Assembly: GCA_020091685.1 (NCBI GenBank)
Contig: CM034613.1
Span: 3,510,845 to 3,574,844, forward strand
Source of the DNA: Lutjanus erythropterus
Lineage: Eukaryota; Chordata; Actinopteri; Lutjaniformes; Lutjanidae
Reading direction: 5' to 3'
Length of the DNA: 64,000 nucleotides
Each line of letters opens with the position of its first letter. Position 1 is the first letter of the stretch. Below, in pieces: positions 39,801 through 54,800 of the stretch. Made by a program: the position numbers and the translations under genes. The notes beneath the pieces were generated by a model. It was not told where the DNA came from and searched no databases. It saw only the letters and a list, made by a program, of their open reading frames with translations.

Positions 39801-42800
39801 ATCTACCAAGTAGGTTTGGTGTCTGCGATCTCATCACTTAATGGGATTGTTGCTAAATGTCTTTAATTTGTGGAAATATCTCCTCTTCCACCTCAGCTTC
39901 CTTGTCAGCTTCATGGTGGATGCCAGGGGCGGAGCCATGCGCGGTTGCCGGCACAACGGCCTGCGCATCATCATCCCACCCAGGAAGTGCAGCGCACCCA
40001 CACGGGTGACGTGCCGGCTGGTGAAGAGACACCGTTTGGCAACCATGCCCCCAATGGTGGAGGGTGAGGGCCTGGCCAGCAGGCTCATCGAGGTGGGGCC
40101 CTCTGGAGCACAGTTCCTCGGGTAAGACTTCAGGGATGGATGGTGGAATGAATGAATGAATGCCTTCAAAGTTAGTAGATGTACAGGATTAAAGGGGAAG
40201 GAAAATAAATGGATAGCAAAAAGTGCAGACATCAGCAGGTAAATGTATTAATTGGGGCTTTTTACACTGTACTTAGCACAGTGCTTAAAGCATTCTTAGA
40301 ACCTTCTTAGCCCCAGGCTAAAGGATCTGATAGCCACAGACTAAGAAAGCTAGAATTGACTTTCTAGAGTTAAGAATATACAATGATAAAAGCCCTAAAG
40401 ATGTAATATAATTTAAATGTTTTGCAAAACTTCTGTGCTGCTACCTGCAATGAATGTTTCTATGCAGGTTTGGACATTCTATGCCAATAAACTTTGAATT
40501 TAATTTTAAAAATAATAATTTTAAAAAGGGTTTCATACCTGTTAAAGATACATTTCTAGCGTGAGAGGATGGAAAAGAGAGGAATCATGAGTAAAAGAGG
40601 AAGAAGAGGCAGACCTGTAGTACACTGCATCTACATTTAGGCTATTGACACTGATTTGTATCCCTTTTAATGAAAGCTCACAATTTGCTGCCCCTTTTCT
40701 TTCAGATTAATTTCTCCTCTGCCTCTGCCTTACTAAAACTGTTTCTGTATCTGCTCTTGCTTTCTCCCAGCACCAGGAATCTGTTAATCTTTGCTCTTCA
40801 GCATGCCCTGTTTTCTTTCATAACAGCTGCAGTCTAACTCTTTTTAACCGTCTCCCTACCCCTTAATGAAAAATAACCTTTCTTATTAACTCCACCTGCA
40901 GTATATTGCACCATGATTGGTTTGATATGTGGCCTTAAATTCTGCCCTCTGCTGGTAATGTTTAAGATAGTACAGTATAAACACATTCATTCTATTGTTA
41001 TAGAAAGTTTCACATCCAGTTATCCATCACCTGTTCACTGCTGACATGGTCAGGTTCTCCCTGATTAAATCTACTGAAATATGTTGTTCTTATTATTATG
41101 TTACATGAAATGTTTGAGTATTTAACTTAGTGAAACCTGCCTCATGTTACCTTAAGATGATCAGTCCCTCTATGAATAAAAAACATCACTTTTGTTTGCC
41201 ATGACAATGGTAACATTTAAAATATTTCTACAGCATATTTTAAACTGCAAAAATGTCCTTATTGGCCTATAAAAACTTACAGAGAAAATTGTTTAAATAC
41301 AGTTATAATTATAATTGAAATAAAAGTGAAAATAACATTCATTTAATAATATGATAAATAATTATATGACTTGTATAAATTGTGAACTAATCCAACACAT
41401 TTTTATATTTCAGTTCATTATTATGAAATGTTATTTTCATCCTGCATCACAATAATTGATCATTTCCTGTACTTAATTTGTTCACAAGCTTGTTGCTTAT
41501 TCACACAACAACCCATCACACCCAGGCTCTGTCCTGTTTGTCTTAATTGACAGACAGACTTTTCAAATGTAGAGAATAAAGTCGAACCTTGAGTCCCAGG
41601 TGTAAGACAAAATAAAACAGAGAAAGAAGGGTGTTATTTTTGCATTTCAAGAGTAAAGCTGAAATGGGTGGGCTGTTTTTTTCCTTAGCTTTTTTTAAGT
41701 TGGAGTAGAAAGTCAAATTTGGAATATCAAGAATACTTTACTCTCAAGATGGTATTTGCCTTTCCTAATAGTTTCATTTTATTCTCAAAATGCAAGATGC
41801 AAAAGATTTTTCTTATGCCTGGTACTAATACTGAAAGTTTGACTTCATTCTCAACATTTCAACATTATTCTTGAAATGCAAAATAAAACTTAAAATCCTC
41901 TCTTATTTTTTTGCTTATGCTTGGCCCTAATATTCTTTTTTAGGAAAAATGAGCTGAATAAAACTGACAGTATTAAGGAAAACAAGCAGGAGGAAACAAA
42001 CATTTCATCATAATGAGATAACTGAATCTATACTATTTAATTTTGAACACTTTTGGCCTCCGTAGACAGGCAGCTAAAAATGACCAGGGAGTTAATAATC
42101 TGACTCAACTGTTTGACATCAGTCGCCAAGGTTCTTATTTTGCATCCAACCAAAACATTGTGTGTCCTCTTTCTTCCTCACTGCTGCGTATGGATGCTTG
42201 GTCGATCACACAGTAAACTCCACCTCCCCAGTGCCCCTCCACCTCTTAATGAGGGCGAGAGTTTGGTTAGCAGAATCCTCCAGCTTGGCCCGCCGGGGAC
42301 AAAATTCCTTGGGTAGGGTGGAAGAAATCAATGGTTTTGCATATGAAACAATCCATGGATGCCGATCACAGTGTTTTCTTTTATAAACCTTTCCACCTGA
42401 TGTTATTTTGTCCATATATTTACTGTCCTATCATGCTTGCTAGTGCCTTCTACCCCACTTCATCTAGCACTTATGACCCTGTAGACATCACACTGCTGTG
42501 ACATCCCGTGCTGTTTCTTCCTTTCTTTAATCCCTCTTTTCTGCTTAGCCTTTTCCATTTCTGTAATTATGTTTTTATGCTTCCTGTTTGCTTCAAAAAT
42601 GTGTGTTAGAAGTTTTTATTTAATTTTTGTGTGATATTTAAATGGTTATGTGACCTGTGAGTAGCTGGGGAACCAGGTGAAATTTTACTGCATTGTGTGG
42701 TTCTGTTGGCTCTGCTTTTTTTTATTTCCTTTCATGTAAGTTAAATGTTAAGTTGACACTAAATCACACAATTTTCGGGCATTTTTCTCAGAATTGTTTT

Positions 42801-45800
42801 AGCTTTTAGCAGGAAAGCTACAAATTTAAGAGCCATGTGATCCATTGCCTAATTGAGCAAACTTGGTATCCAGAATCTCAGTCAACTAGCTAATTAGCAA
42901 TCTAATCTACATTAATAGTTAGCTAGATATTTATATCTGACGACTAATGTTAGCAAAACCCTAGCTAACTATCTAATTAATCTCCAAAAAAATCATCAGT
43001 TAGCCATAGTTTTGCTAACATTAGCTAATTTTACATATGTTGCTTTTACAGGTCTCCCACCATCACTGTAACCATCTTTAAAATGTGATTTTCTTTTCAA
43101 CATAGACACAGCTAGCACTTATAATATCCAAGTACCGGAATAATGACAGAAGAAAGTTGACTGAGATTTCACCGGGTAACAAGTTTGTTCAACTAGAACA
43201 CAGAACAAAAATGGGCGGGGCTTAGGAAGGATCAGTAATGAACAATGAAGCCTAAACATGTGAATACCTTGTTATTTTTTCCACCATTTTGAGCCAAAAT
43301 TAAGAAATAAAAGTACACTAACACCTTATATGAATTCTAGACATTGAAGTTTAGCCTGCCAACATATTTGAAAATGTAGTCTAAAAATAACCATCTATGG
43401 TCAGGTCAAAGTACCCAGTAAATATCACACAAAAAAGTTCTGCTGTATTAGCTGTATTTGTCCTATGTCAGAATGTACTTGTAGCATGCCTCGTATAGAT
43501 ATGTGATGTAGCTAGCTATTTGTGATTATATACATCAGGTAAGTATTAAAACAGTTCCCTACTTAAATATTAAATGTAATCAATCTATCAGAACAGTTTT
43601 TAAGGGCAGTGACTCATCCACAGATTACAATAGTATGAAAATAGATGCTATAATTTTTCATGCCGAAGTCAACTCAACTCAAACCACTCCTGCTGCATAA
43701 CCCACTTCTCTGCTTTGCTTGCTATGTTACTTGTTTAAATTTGTTGCTAGCATCTAGCATTTTACATTGTGGTGAGCAACCTTAAACAGTAGAAATAGGG
43801 AAAGTTGTTCTTGATGCTAAACAGGTGAACAGTAGAATTAGCACAGTTCTAGAAGGTTAACTTTACAAATGAATCCACCCAGACTGTCTGACCAAAATAG
43901 TTAATACGCAGCCTTTGGAGCAGGAGCACGTAGCTCCAACTAATCGGCTAAAAGGCTGTTGGCGCTTGATGCTAATGCTAAGTGTATCATAACTTGCATG
44001 AAAAACAAGAAGATGAAAAAGAGACACATGCCCAGAGGAAGTTGTACATTGTTATTAGTCATGACTTTCTGTACTTACTTACTCACAATACCTGGTCTCT
44101 ACCCCTCCAGTCCTGTAATTGTGGAGATCCCCCACTTTGCTGCCCTGCGGGGGAAAGAGAGGGAGCTGGTGATCCTGAGGAGCGAGACTGGAGAAAGCTG
44201 GAAGGAGCATCACTGTGAACACACCCAAGAGGAACTCAACCAGATACTCAACGGCATGGATGAGGGTCAGTCTCTGATGGTTTATCAGTAGACTGCACCA
44301 TGAGTTGAGGAATCTATGGTATACATTTATCACTATTTTAATACATTTATATCCCTGACACATGTCCCTTTCTGTTAACCTGATCCAGAGCTAGACACGC
44401 CAGAGGAGCTGGAGAGGAAGCGCATTTGCCGTATCATCACTCGAGATTTCCCACAGTACTTTGCAGTGGTGTCGCGCATCAAGCAAGATAGTAATCTAAT
44501 TGGCCCTGAAGGAGGCATCCTGAGCAGCACTGTTGTGCCACAAGTTCAGGCAGTTTTCCCCGAGGGAGCCCTCACCAAGAGGATCAGGGTTGGACTACAG
44601 GTAACTGACAAAAGCATCAGCACAGTCAATGGTCAAAAGAGGCTGAACACATTGGTAGAAGTGCAGTCTTGGAACCTACTGGCCAATATCTGAAGACAAT
44701 TTAGCTTTTTATTAGCTTTCTAAAAAAAAAAAATCTACATTCATATATAGATATCAGTCTACTTGTAGATCCATCCATCCATCCATCTTAAACAGCTTAT
44801 CTGAAGTCGGGTCATTCCTAGGCCGTTGTGGAGATATAATCCCTTCACCTAGTCCTCGATCTGCCCGGGGCCACCTCCCAGCTGGACATGCCTGGAACAC
44901 CTCCCTAGGGAGGCGATCAGGTGGCATCCTTATGAGATGTCCAAACCACCTCAACTGGTTCCTTTCTACAGAAAGGAGAAGCGGCTCTACTTTGAGTCCC
45001 TAATGGGTGACTGAACTTCTCACCTTATCCCTAAGGGAGATGCCACCTGTGAAATCCCATTTTAGCTCCTTGTATCCTAGATGTTGTTCTTTCAGTCATG
45101 ACCCACCCTTCATGACCATAGGTAAGAGTAGGTATACCATACCAGGTCTAAGAAAGTGCCCCTGCCTAGATGGTTGTTGTATGTCATAGCTTGTGGCTAG
45201 TCAGTTGACAACCTTGGTACAAAGTTCATTGCAGAAACATTTCAGTCAAGAGACCATGACCTTACTGAGGCAATAACACTGTGTAGGCTTTATTGATGAT
45301 TAAAAGTAAAGTCATTGTAATCTCTGTCTACTCTTCCAGGCTCAGCCAGTGAGTGTGGATGTAGTGAGGAAGATCCTGGGCAACAAGGCCACCTTCAGTC
45401 CCATCGTCACTCTGGAACCCCGCAGGAGGAAGTTCCATAAACCCATCACCATGACCATCCCGGTCCCCAAGAGCAACTCTGACCCAATCCTTAATGGCTT
45501 TGGAGGGGACACCCCCACCTTACGACTGCTTTGTAGTATCACTGGTTAGAGAGCACACACAAATACACACACAAACCTGTGGATAGACCAATCAGACACG
45601 TGCTAACATTCTTATGTGTCAATCATGTGTTTCTGTTTGTGTGCAGGTGGAACAACGCCTGCTCAATGGGAGGACATAACAGGAACGACTCCGCTGACAT
45701 TCATCAATGACTGTGTCTCCTTCACCACCAACGTGTCTGCCAGGTTACACAAAAATGGTTTTTATTACTGGAACTAACTCAGATGTTGGAGCTAACAAAC

Positions 45801-48800
45801 ACCCAATCTAATTGGTTCTTTCCAATACGTCTCTGCTTTCTAGATTTTGGCTGATAGACTGTCGGCAAGTCCAGGAATCTGTCAACTTCTCCACTCAGGT
45901 CTACCGAGAGATCATCTGCGTCCCTTACATGGCCAAGTTTGTCATTTTTGCCAAGACCCACGATCCCATCGAGGCCCGACTACGTTGCTTCTGCATGACA
46001 GACGACAAGATCGACAAAACCCTAGAGCAGCAGGAGAACTTCACTGAGGTGGCTCGAAGCCGAGACGTAGAGGTGAGGAAAGTCTCACCAACCACAGTTG
46101 ATTCTATGATGGAGGTCCACTGGAGAAGACTGGGCGAAGATAGTGTTATGACCTTGAAAACAATGTACTAGTGATAAGAAAGAATGAATAACCTTCTCAA
46201 GACCAGTGTAAGAAACACTAGACTTGATTTTGAGATCCTCCTTAATTGACCTCTCATAAATCCCACCCCTTTTTTTATTCTGTGCTCCAATAGCAGTTGA
46301 GCAAGCTTGGTACCCAGTGGAACCACAGTCATTTGTCTAAGCTATCTTAGTCATTAGCTAGCTATGATAGCTAATGTTAGCAAAACACTTACTAACTAGG
46401 TAGCTAATCTATATTAGTCATTAGCTAGCTTTAACGTCAGATTTTGCAAAACACGAGTCAACCAGCTAGCTAAACTATATAAATGATAAGCTAGCTATGA
46501 TAGATATTGTCAGCAAAACACTAGTTCACACTAGCTAGCTGACAAGCTGACTAGATAACAACTCAATTGATAGCTAGCTAGTTAGCTTGCGTTTTGCTGA
46601 CATTAGCTAATTTGATGTGACTATATATATGTGGCCTAGCATCAATTTTCAACTATCCTCAAAATTTGGTTTTCTTTTCAATATAGACGAGCCTATATAT
46701 AGCATATGTACAGCATATGTACAGGAAACAGGAAAGAAAGAAAGTTGACTCAGGTTCCACCTTATACTTTGAAAATGGTGATTTAGAGATGGCTACATTC
46801 AATGACCAAGGCTAGGTTTCTTGAGAAATGGGTCCTAATACTGCATGAAGTTGAAAAGGGAAACACCAGGGTTTTTTAACAATGATAGTTGAAATTTTTT
46901 GTTTGTTGAATGTCACTATTTGTTATTCAGCCTCTGTCCTCTGCCTGTTATATTTCTCAGGTACTGGAAGGCAAACCTATCTATGCAGACTGCTTTGGAA
47001 ACCTTGTCCCCCTCACCAAAAGTGGCCAGCACCATCTCTTTAGCTTCTTTGCCTTTAAGGAGAACAGACTAGCACTCTTCATCAAAGTGAGTTCTGTTCC
47101 TTGTTAGTTTCACAAAGAAGCAAGAACATTTTTTATGCAAGTCATCAGTAATTTGTCACGCTGAATTGCTCTATTCGACTGATGTTGAACTGCTGGGTTG
47201 TTGCAGATTAGAGACAACACTCAGGAGCCGTGTGGCCGTCTGTCCTTTATGAAGGAACCCAGGAACTACAGGTCACTCACCCAAAATGCCATATGCAATC
47301 TTAACATCACCCTCCCATCATTCTGCAAGGTAAGGGAACTATACTGTTCTTTGACTCAACAGAGGACGCTTTCTATTACCTATCATGTTAGTTCTAGTAA
47401 GTGAAACTGGCTGTTAGCAGCAATATGCTACCATAAAATACTGTAGTTGTGTATAAGCTGGACCATACTGCAACGTTGAGCTTATTTTCCCTAAACCTCT
47501 GTAATACATACTAATCTCTCACACTGCCACTCACACTATTTCCAAAATCGCAAATGTTTTGTTAATTGATATTTTTTTTAGTAAATCCTTATTTCTTTCA
47601 ATAATGTTTGAAATTCCAAGTGGTAAACTATAATAATGAGTAGCCAATAATATTGCTTTATACTGATGGTTGCTAGCTTGGCAACCACACAGGTTCATGT
47701 TTTCATTTGGTCTGGAAGATACGTCTGGTGCCCTTCCATTCACACAGGATTCCACCAGCCTTTGATCCCATCGAGTCAATCACAACTGTTACTATAGCAC
47801 AGGTTCGATACAGTCATTAACAGTGGAGCCTCACCTGTCCAGATTTGAAAAGTCACATGTTTTGCTTCTCTGACTGATTGTAGGTCTATCCGATTGCACG
47901 TCTTAAACTCAGATCAAACTGTCAAAGTAGACACTGATAGTCAAATGTGAATATTAGTCAAGACTCTGTTACTACATGACCTATTTCTTGCCCCAAATGT
48001 TTTCAGGAAAATATTTTGATGTACTGTTTAACTATAATACAAGAAAGATTGTAACCAGGGAGCTGCTATTTCGTTAGCTTGTGTGGCAGCTGGATTCACG
48101 AGATTACATGAGAATCAACCTTGCCAGGCTTCAAGTTATCCGTTTGTGGCCACACCAAAAGTGGTGCAGCCAATCAGTGTCTTAGGAGGGACTACTGGCA
48201 GCTACAGGTGTGGTTTTAGGTGTGACGATAGAGAGAAGCATCCATGGAAGCAACCTGTCTTGAACAAACAATCGTCAATCGTCAATCTTTTCTCTATGAA
48301 AAAGATTTTTTCGCTCCTCTCTTTGGCAAGAGTTTGATTGACCAACTGGCTCCGCTGGTAGTAACCTGACATGCCAGATGATTTGTTACACAGAAGCGAA
48401 GGATTCTCACATGTTTCTTCCAGAAACTCAGATAAAAACTATGAATCAAGAATGAGTCAAGATTCTGTAACTGCATTGCCTATTTCTCACCAAAAAGTTT
48501 TACAAACATATTTATGTACGTCGCTATGTCCCAAGGTCCATCCAATTGCGTCCAGAGGCACTTGGCCTGCGCAAGTGAAGTGGCAAGAGACCGAAAAGAT
48601 CAGAGTATGATTCAGGCTTACCAGATGAATCTGTTTTACTGCCAAAATCTTTGACTAATACAGCTTTTAAGAACACTGTGACTTTCCCTGAAATCACGCT
48701 GACTGGTTGTCTTTGTTGCTATGGTAACCATACATTGCCTCCTGTCCTTTTATTCCCTCTTTAATGTTGCTGTTGTTTCTATCTGTACATCTCTCTGCTT

Positions 48801-51800
48801 CTCGCTGCTTCTTGCTCCCAAAAGGAGTCCGATTCAGACCAAGAAGAAGAGGTAAAAGCAGCCACCGCTTCCCCCCTCCCCCCCTCTACTAACTAGCTCT
48901 GCTCACCTATCCTGCCCACTGTCTTGTCATCAGGCTTAAAAATGAAACATAAAAGTAGTCAAATGTTAGATTTTAGATTTTATTTATTGTGGTAGATTAT
49001 ACTGTGATTCGTCAGTGACATAACTCATTTTTGCTGTTGTTTTGTGTCCTTCGTGTTGTTTTTGTAGTGGTAGTAGTAGTTAGAATATTAGTACCATAAA
49101 GTTAATGAAATGTGGCTAACTGTGATCCATTTTCTTTTTTCTTTTTCCAGACCAACAGAACGCTAGAGAAATGTAAGACATTTTTTCCTACTTAATTTTC
49201 TTTCTAACTTGTACTAAAATAGTTGTTCTTCTATAATAATTCTGCATGTCTGCTTGTCTTTATTAGCCAAACTAATGTGACAACAACACTGATATTGTAT
49301 GGGTGATTAGTCTAATGAAATTAAACAGAGGAATAACCATACTGACACCACCAGATTGGCTCTGAGCACAACTGTAGACCATCTCCATCTTATCAAAGCC
49401 TTTTAAGCATCATGTATTTTTGTCTTGTCAAACAAAAAGGTCTCACCTGCACCTCCCATGTCAGTGTTCTGTTTCTCCTGAGGCTTAACTTCACTTTTTA
49501 CTTCACTTTTTTTCTGACTTCACACCTGCCCAAATGTCTTCGGTTTTCACTCTTTCCCCTTCACAATTTGAGGTCGGACATATGGAGAAAGAGTTAGACA
49601 CTGCCACCTACGTATGTACATGATAAACTCATTCATACTGTGGTGATGTTTATATTACAAAGGCCTCTAATTTTAGCCAGTAGTGCTATCGCAGTCACAG
49701 TGGTGCTTTCATTAGGACAATTTTTTTAATGCCACAAATGTGCTTGAGGTGATATGGAGTGAAGCAACTGGGGTTGCGTTTGTGCAGCCAGGCAAAGCAA
49801 TTTGGCAACTTGTTTTGGCATAAAAGCGCTTGAACCTGTGCAGAATAAAGAACAAAAACATTTTGGTGTTTTAGTCATAGGGTTGGGTATCTTTTGAAGT
49901 TCTCTTGGGATCACACAAGCAGTTAGCACTGTGTATCTCTCTGCTGTCAAGTGTGTCCACATGCATCACCAGATGTTTCCCCCCTTTACACAAAATTTTT
50001 TTTAAACATTTGCTGCCGGTCTCACCCACGAAAAGAATTGTTTCGAGTGAAATGCAATCACACTTAAGATCATTTAGCTCAGCATTTTAACTGTATTTAC
50101 AGTAGCTACTAGCTAACGGAGGGCTAACATGATGTCCTGGGCTACCATAGCCATCTAGAGAGAGTGTTGCAGCAATGTTAACTAGTGGTTTGGTGATGCG
50201 TCATTAATGTACCAGGGGGCGACTATTTAAATCGACAGCTCAGGCAAGTGGCACCGGAATGAGGTACCATAATCTGTGTTGTGATTTGATCCGGAAGGTA
50301 CTGTTCATATAGGAACCTGTGCCATACAAGCACCAAGTTTCAGTACCCAACCCTATTTAGTTCGCCATCAGACCAAAAAAGTGTCATATATTTTGATTAA
50401 TGCATCTTTATACTTTGATTTTTTTTTTCAAAGTACAGTTTTAAATGCACTTTTAGACTTTAGTCTATACTGATTCGATAAATAAGTGATGCTTACCAGT
50501 AATGAAATTTTCAACTGCTTGTGGGATGTATATGTTCCAGTCCCTTGCAGCAGGTTAAATAACTGTAGCCATCATTGCTGCTAGCTAGATGGGAATCAGA
50601 CCAGCTTTTTACAGAGATGAGAGGCTGTGATGTGATTGGTCAGCACTGAAGCACACCTGGATTCTACCTGCTGATGCTGCCCTCCTCCTCCTAAAAATCA
50701 GTTCATCCTGTTGCGGCTGCTCAGTTTGTGCGATCCTGCGCCAAGGTTGTGCTAGCACCTCTGGTCACCCAAATTGCAAACCTTAGTTGCTCACACCCAT
50801 GTGCACTTGCGCTTGGAGTTCCTGAAACTTGGTGCTAGTGAAATGCACAAGCACCAAGTTCCAGGATATTAGAGGTCAGAATATCAGTATTCCTCTAGCT
50901 GTAGTCCTCTAGAATCAATCTTTAGTCCTTTAGTGTAATGGTAAAGCAATATTTCTGTATCCTTCCCTCCTTCCTTGTTCATGTAGTTATGTGAAAATGA
51001 CTGGAACAATATCACCCATTCTTGGGAACTGGCACCTGTCCTACCATAAAAAAAAAAAAAAACTCCACCAACCACCAACACTCCATTTTTTAGGGGTGAA
51101 AATACACTTTTAAAGGATTTTTATACATGAAATTTATATAATTGATTAAATGTTTTGGTTGGCTTTATATTTTTAATTCTAAACTTACCAGAAAACACCA
51201 ATGTCCCAGGCAAGAATTCACAACTTCACACAATTAAAAAATGTTAAAAGCCTTCAAAATCTAAAACTAGTAATACCTACTGATGACATTGGTATGAAAA
51301 GGTGGTATTAAAATCATCTTTCTTTTAAAATAGATTTTTTTCATTTACATGTTGCCACCTAGGAGGTTGGCCCATTGGAAGGTTTAATAATTAAGAGTTT
51401 GATCTTAAAAATAATTTTGTCTCCATTCTCAAGACTGAGTGATATACAATATACTTGAGCATTTAAAATAACCTCATAATTAAACAACTCATTGTATACA
51501 TGAAGCATGCTGTACATACATGGATGATATGTTATTCATGTATGTGTTTTCAGAAGAGAAATTTAATATCTGTAACATGAGTATTTAATATAGATGATGC
51601 TGTATGTTGTGGCAGTAGTTGTGTTAATAGACCAAAAACTCACCACATTACTGAATGAAGACATATTAACAAACAGCAATTCTAATGCCATAATTGTGGA
51701 TTTAATTAGTACACTGAACTTTCCACTCACTCTTCACCAAGACCTTTCCATCAGCACTTCCCTTTGCTTTGCATGGAAATAACTTGCCTTACATAAATGT

Positions 51801-54800
51801 GTATGGGTGTGCTTGAATGTCTGAATGATTACATGTAATGTCTTGTTAACGAGAGCTCATTTGTTCTTTTGTCGGTGTGCTTATTTTGGCATGCTCTCTC
51901 ACAACACCATATGCTCATGGTTTTGTGCACAATTTTCTATTATTTCAGTTTTCATTTCAAATGTTAAGAATGAGGCTGAATGGAGGACAGAGACAATTAA
52001 AATGCTGTCCCTCCTTGTAAGATGTCTTTTTCTAGTATTCCAGAGATCCTCCATCTTCCTTAGATTCTGTGAATGTAAATGATTTGATTTGTCTCGAGTG
52101 AAAAGCATGGCAAATCATCATATGTTATATAAGTTATCACTGGCTTTCTTTGGTAGACGCAATAGTATTCTAAGTTGTTTTCCAGCCATTTTCGCCTGTT
52201 ATCACATTGACATTTGTCATACATCTGAGCAATCTTGAGATGTCTTGATGTTGTTTCTTTGTTTCTTTTGTTGTCCATTTTCCATTTTACTTGTTGGTTT
52301 CTTGGTAACCTGGTCTCATTGATAGTTGGTATAGTCTTTAAGGTATTTTAGTGTTGTTCTATAGTTTTGTCTTGTGAGTATGGGTGTGCTGAGTGTATAA
52401 GCAAGTTATTTCCTGCTCATATCACTTCCCATCGGTATTATTTAGCCCTTGCTTTACCGCAGTTCCCCAGAGACCTGAAAGTATAAGCCCAGTTCCTCTG
52501 ATACCCTGATGTAGAACCCATTGTGAATTTGTTGTCCTATGATCCCTGCAGTGTGTTCCAATCTTGTCCTGACCACATTCTCCAATGTCTGTCTCCTTTC
52601 ATTTGAATTTTTGATTTTCTTTACTCCTTACTTGTTCTTCTTCCATATGGAAGATGAAGAGACGGAGACATCAGTCCTGAAATCAGAGCTGATCCGAGAA
52701 CCAGACCTCCTATCCGACGTGTCAGAGATGAAACAAGATTTGATCAAAATGACTGCCATCTTGACTGCAGACTCGACAGAGAAATCCCCTTCCTTAGGAG
52801 GGTGTGGTCTAGAGAAAGGGACTGAGGATGTTTCTGGAGAACCATTAGAAATAATGGAGAAGGACTTAGAGAAAGTCAAAGAGGACCTAGAGAAAGTCAG
52901 TGAGATACTGAGGAGTGGAACATATGAGGGTGAGGCAGTAGAGGCTTTAGCAAAAGCAGCTAGAAAGGCTGAGGAGTGGGTTCTCCTCTCAGACAGTGAG
53001 ATAGAGGAGGCCAAAAAGATGGCAGCCTTAGAGATTCAAGAGCCTGTCTTGCGTGAAAGTAGAGCTAACAGAGGGGCTCCCAGACCTAAAGCCATAAAGG
53101 ACAGTGGTGACCTTAAAGAATACCTCCTGGATGCACCTGTGAGCTCCAAATTAAAAGCTAAAAAAGAGCCAGCCGTCCAAGAAAGATTCACTGATGTTGT
53201 ACTACGCAAAAGTGCAAAACCACCTACTCCAACCAAAGTGCATGACAAAACAACTGGTGGCGATGTTAAAAAGCCAGTCAGAAGGAAGGGGAAAGACCAG
53301 GGGCAGGCAGAGGAATCGACAGACGCCAGTGCTCTTCTGAGTGTGCCTGCAGCCCCTGCCCCAAAATCACCTGTATCCCCAGTGGTTGAAGAAACTCCCA
53401 TTGGGTCAATAAAGGATAAAGTCAAAGCCTTACAACAGAAAGTAGAGGCGGAGCAAAAGAGCAAAAAGGTCACTGGAAGCAAGCCTTCGCATTTGCCTGT
53501 AATGAGCAAGCCCTCTCCAAAAGCCAAAGACAGCCCTAAATTGAAACAGGGCCCTCCTAAATCCCCCAAAGCTGAATCTGAAAAACTTGAAGAGACCATG
53601 TCAGTTAAAGAGCTGATGCAAGCATTCCAAACGGGGCAGGACCCCTCAAAGAGAAAGTCTGGGCTATTTGAGCTCAAAACATCCACCACGTCAAGATCAG
53701 AGAAAACCACAAAATCAGAAACCATCCAGTCAAAAACCATGACCAAAGCAATAACGTCACGTGTCTCTCAAGAACGAGAAGTATCTTTGGATTCCAAACC
53801 TCACAAGAAAGAGACCAGTCAGCAAGGCAGAGAGAAAGAAACCAAGTCAGTTGCTGCCCCCCATGCAGAGCTAACTGAAACTGTAGACTTTGGAAATGGT
53901 GGCCTTGATGATAGCTCTGACAGCTTAAAACATGAGGGTGTGGCAGACTCACTAAGTGCCAGTTCTGGAGATGGAACCCCTCACATGAGCTCTGAGGACA
54001 GTTACAAACATGAGGGTCTAGCCACTCCAGGCTCAAGTCCAGAAGGTGTGCCACTTTCTCCCAAAACTGGACAGCAGACCTCGACAACTTTGGCATCAAC
54101 TGCCACAACAGTCATAAAAGAAAATAAAGACACAGAGAAGTCTGGAGACTCTGGTGTAGGGACCACTGGTGACCAACTGTCTACAGAATTGACCCTCCCT
54201 GTCTCTTCCAGCGAGGCTGCAGATGACCACACTACAAGTGAGTCTATATCTGTTAAGAGGAGCGAGTCTAAGCCAACTAAACCTCACAAGCTCACGAAAA
54301 GAATTTCAGAGACTGTAGAAACTTTTCTTAGCGATGATGAGAGCCCCGATCATCAGCTAGCATTGCCTTTAGTTGGTTCTCCAACCTCTAGATCCTCTTT
54401 TCAGCGTCATGAAAGCTTAGAGCTGCCTTTAAGACAAGACTCAGATGCTCTCAGTCCATTAGCTGATGACTCTTTGACAATAAGCCACAGAGACTCTCTA
54501 GAGGGTAGTCCTCTCATGGAAGAAAACTCTTCTCATAAGTCCCCAGACTCCATTGAACCTAGCCCAACCAAGGAATCACCCCCGCATGACTCCTTAGAGA
54601 ACAGCCCTGTAGAGCAAAAAAGCCACCCATCCTTCCCATCAGCTCTAGGTCTACCTAGTAAATCATCTAGCCATCCAGAGCCCTCCAAAGCTGCAGAATT
54701 CCCCCAAGATGCTTTGCGTGGTAGGCTGCTTCGAGACCATGAGGCTAGTGCTGATGATGACAGTTGTGAGCAGACATCTCAGATGACAAGTTCTGGTAAG

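Larger units (their letters stand above)
37197..39896 (+). other. intron
   Basis: It contains a TTAA-flanked MITE (37451-38641) with a 15-bp-unit array. The remaining 38650-39890 holds GCTAGCTAAC-type short tracts and no coding sequence. Confidence 0.65.

Noticed and set aside
52539-52653. Upstream ATG extending the giant exon frame
   Set aside because: It lies before a clear acceptor (CATATGGAAG at 52653) and the peptide there is hydrophobic intron translation. It is not a separate gene start.
52628-53746. Antisense open frames of 128 and 236 residues
   Set aside because: They are shadows of the giant exon with complementary low-complexity composition; there is no domain or splice context.
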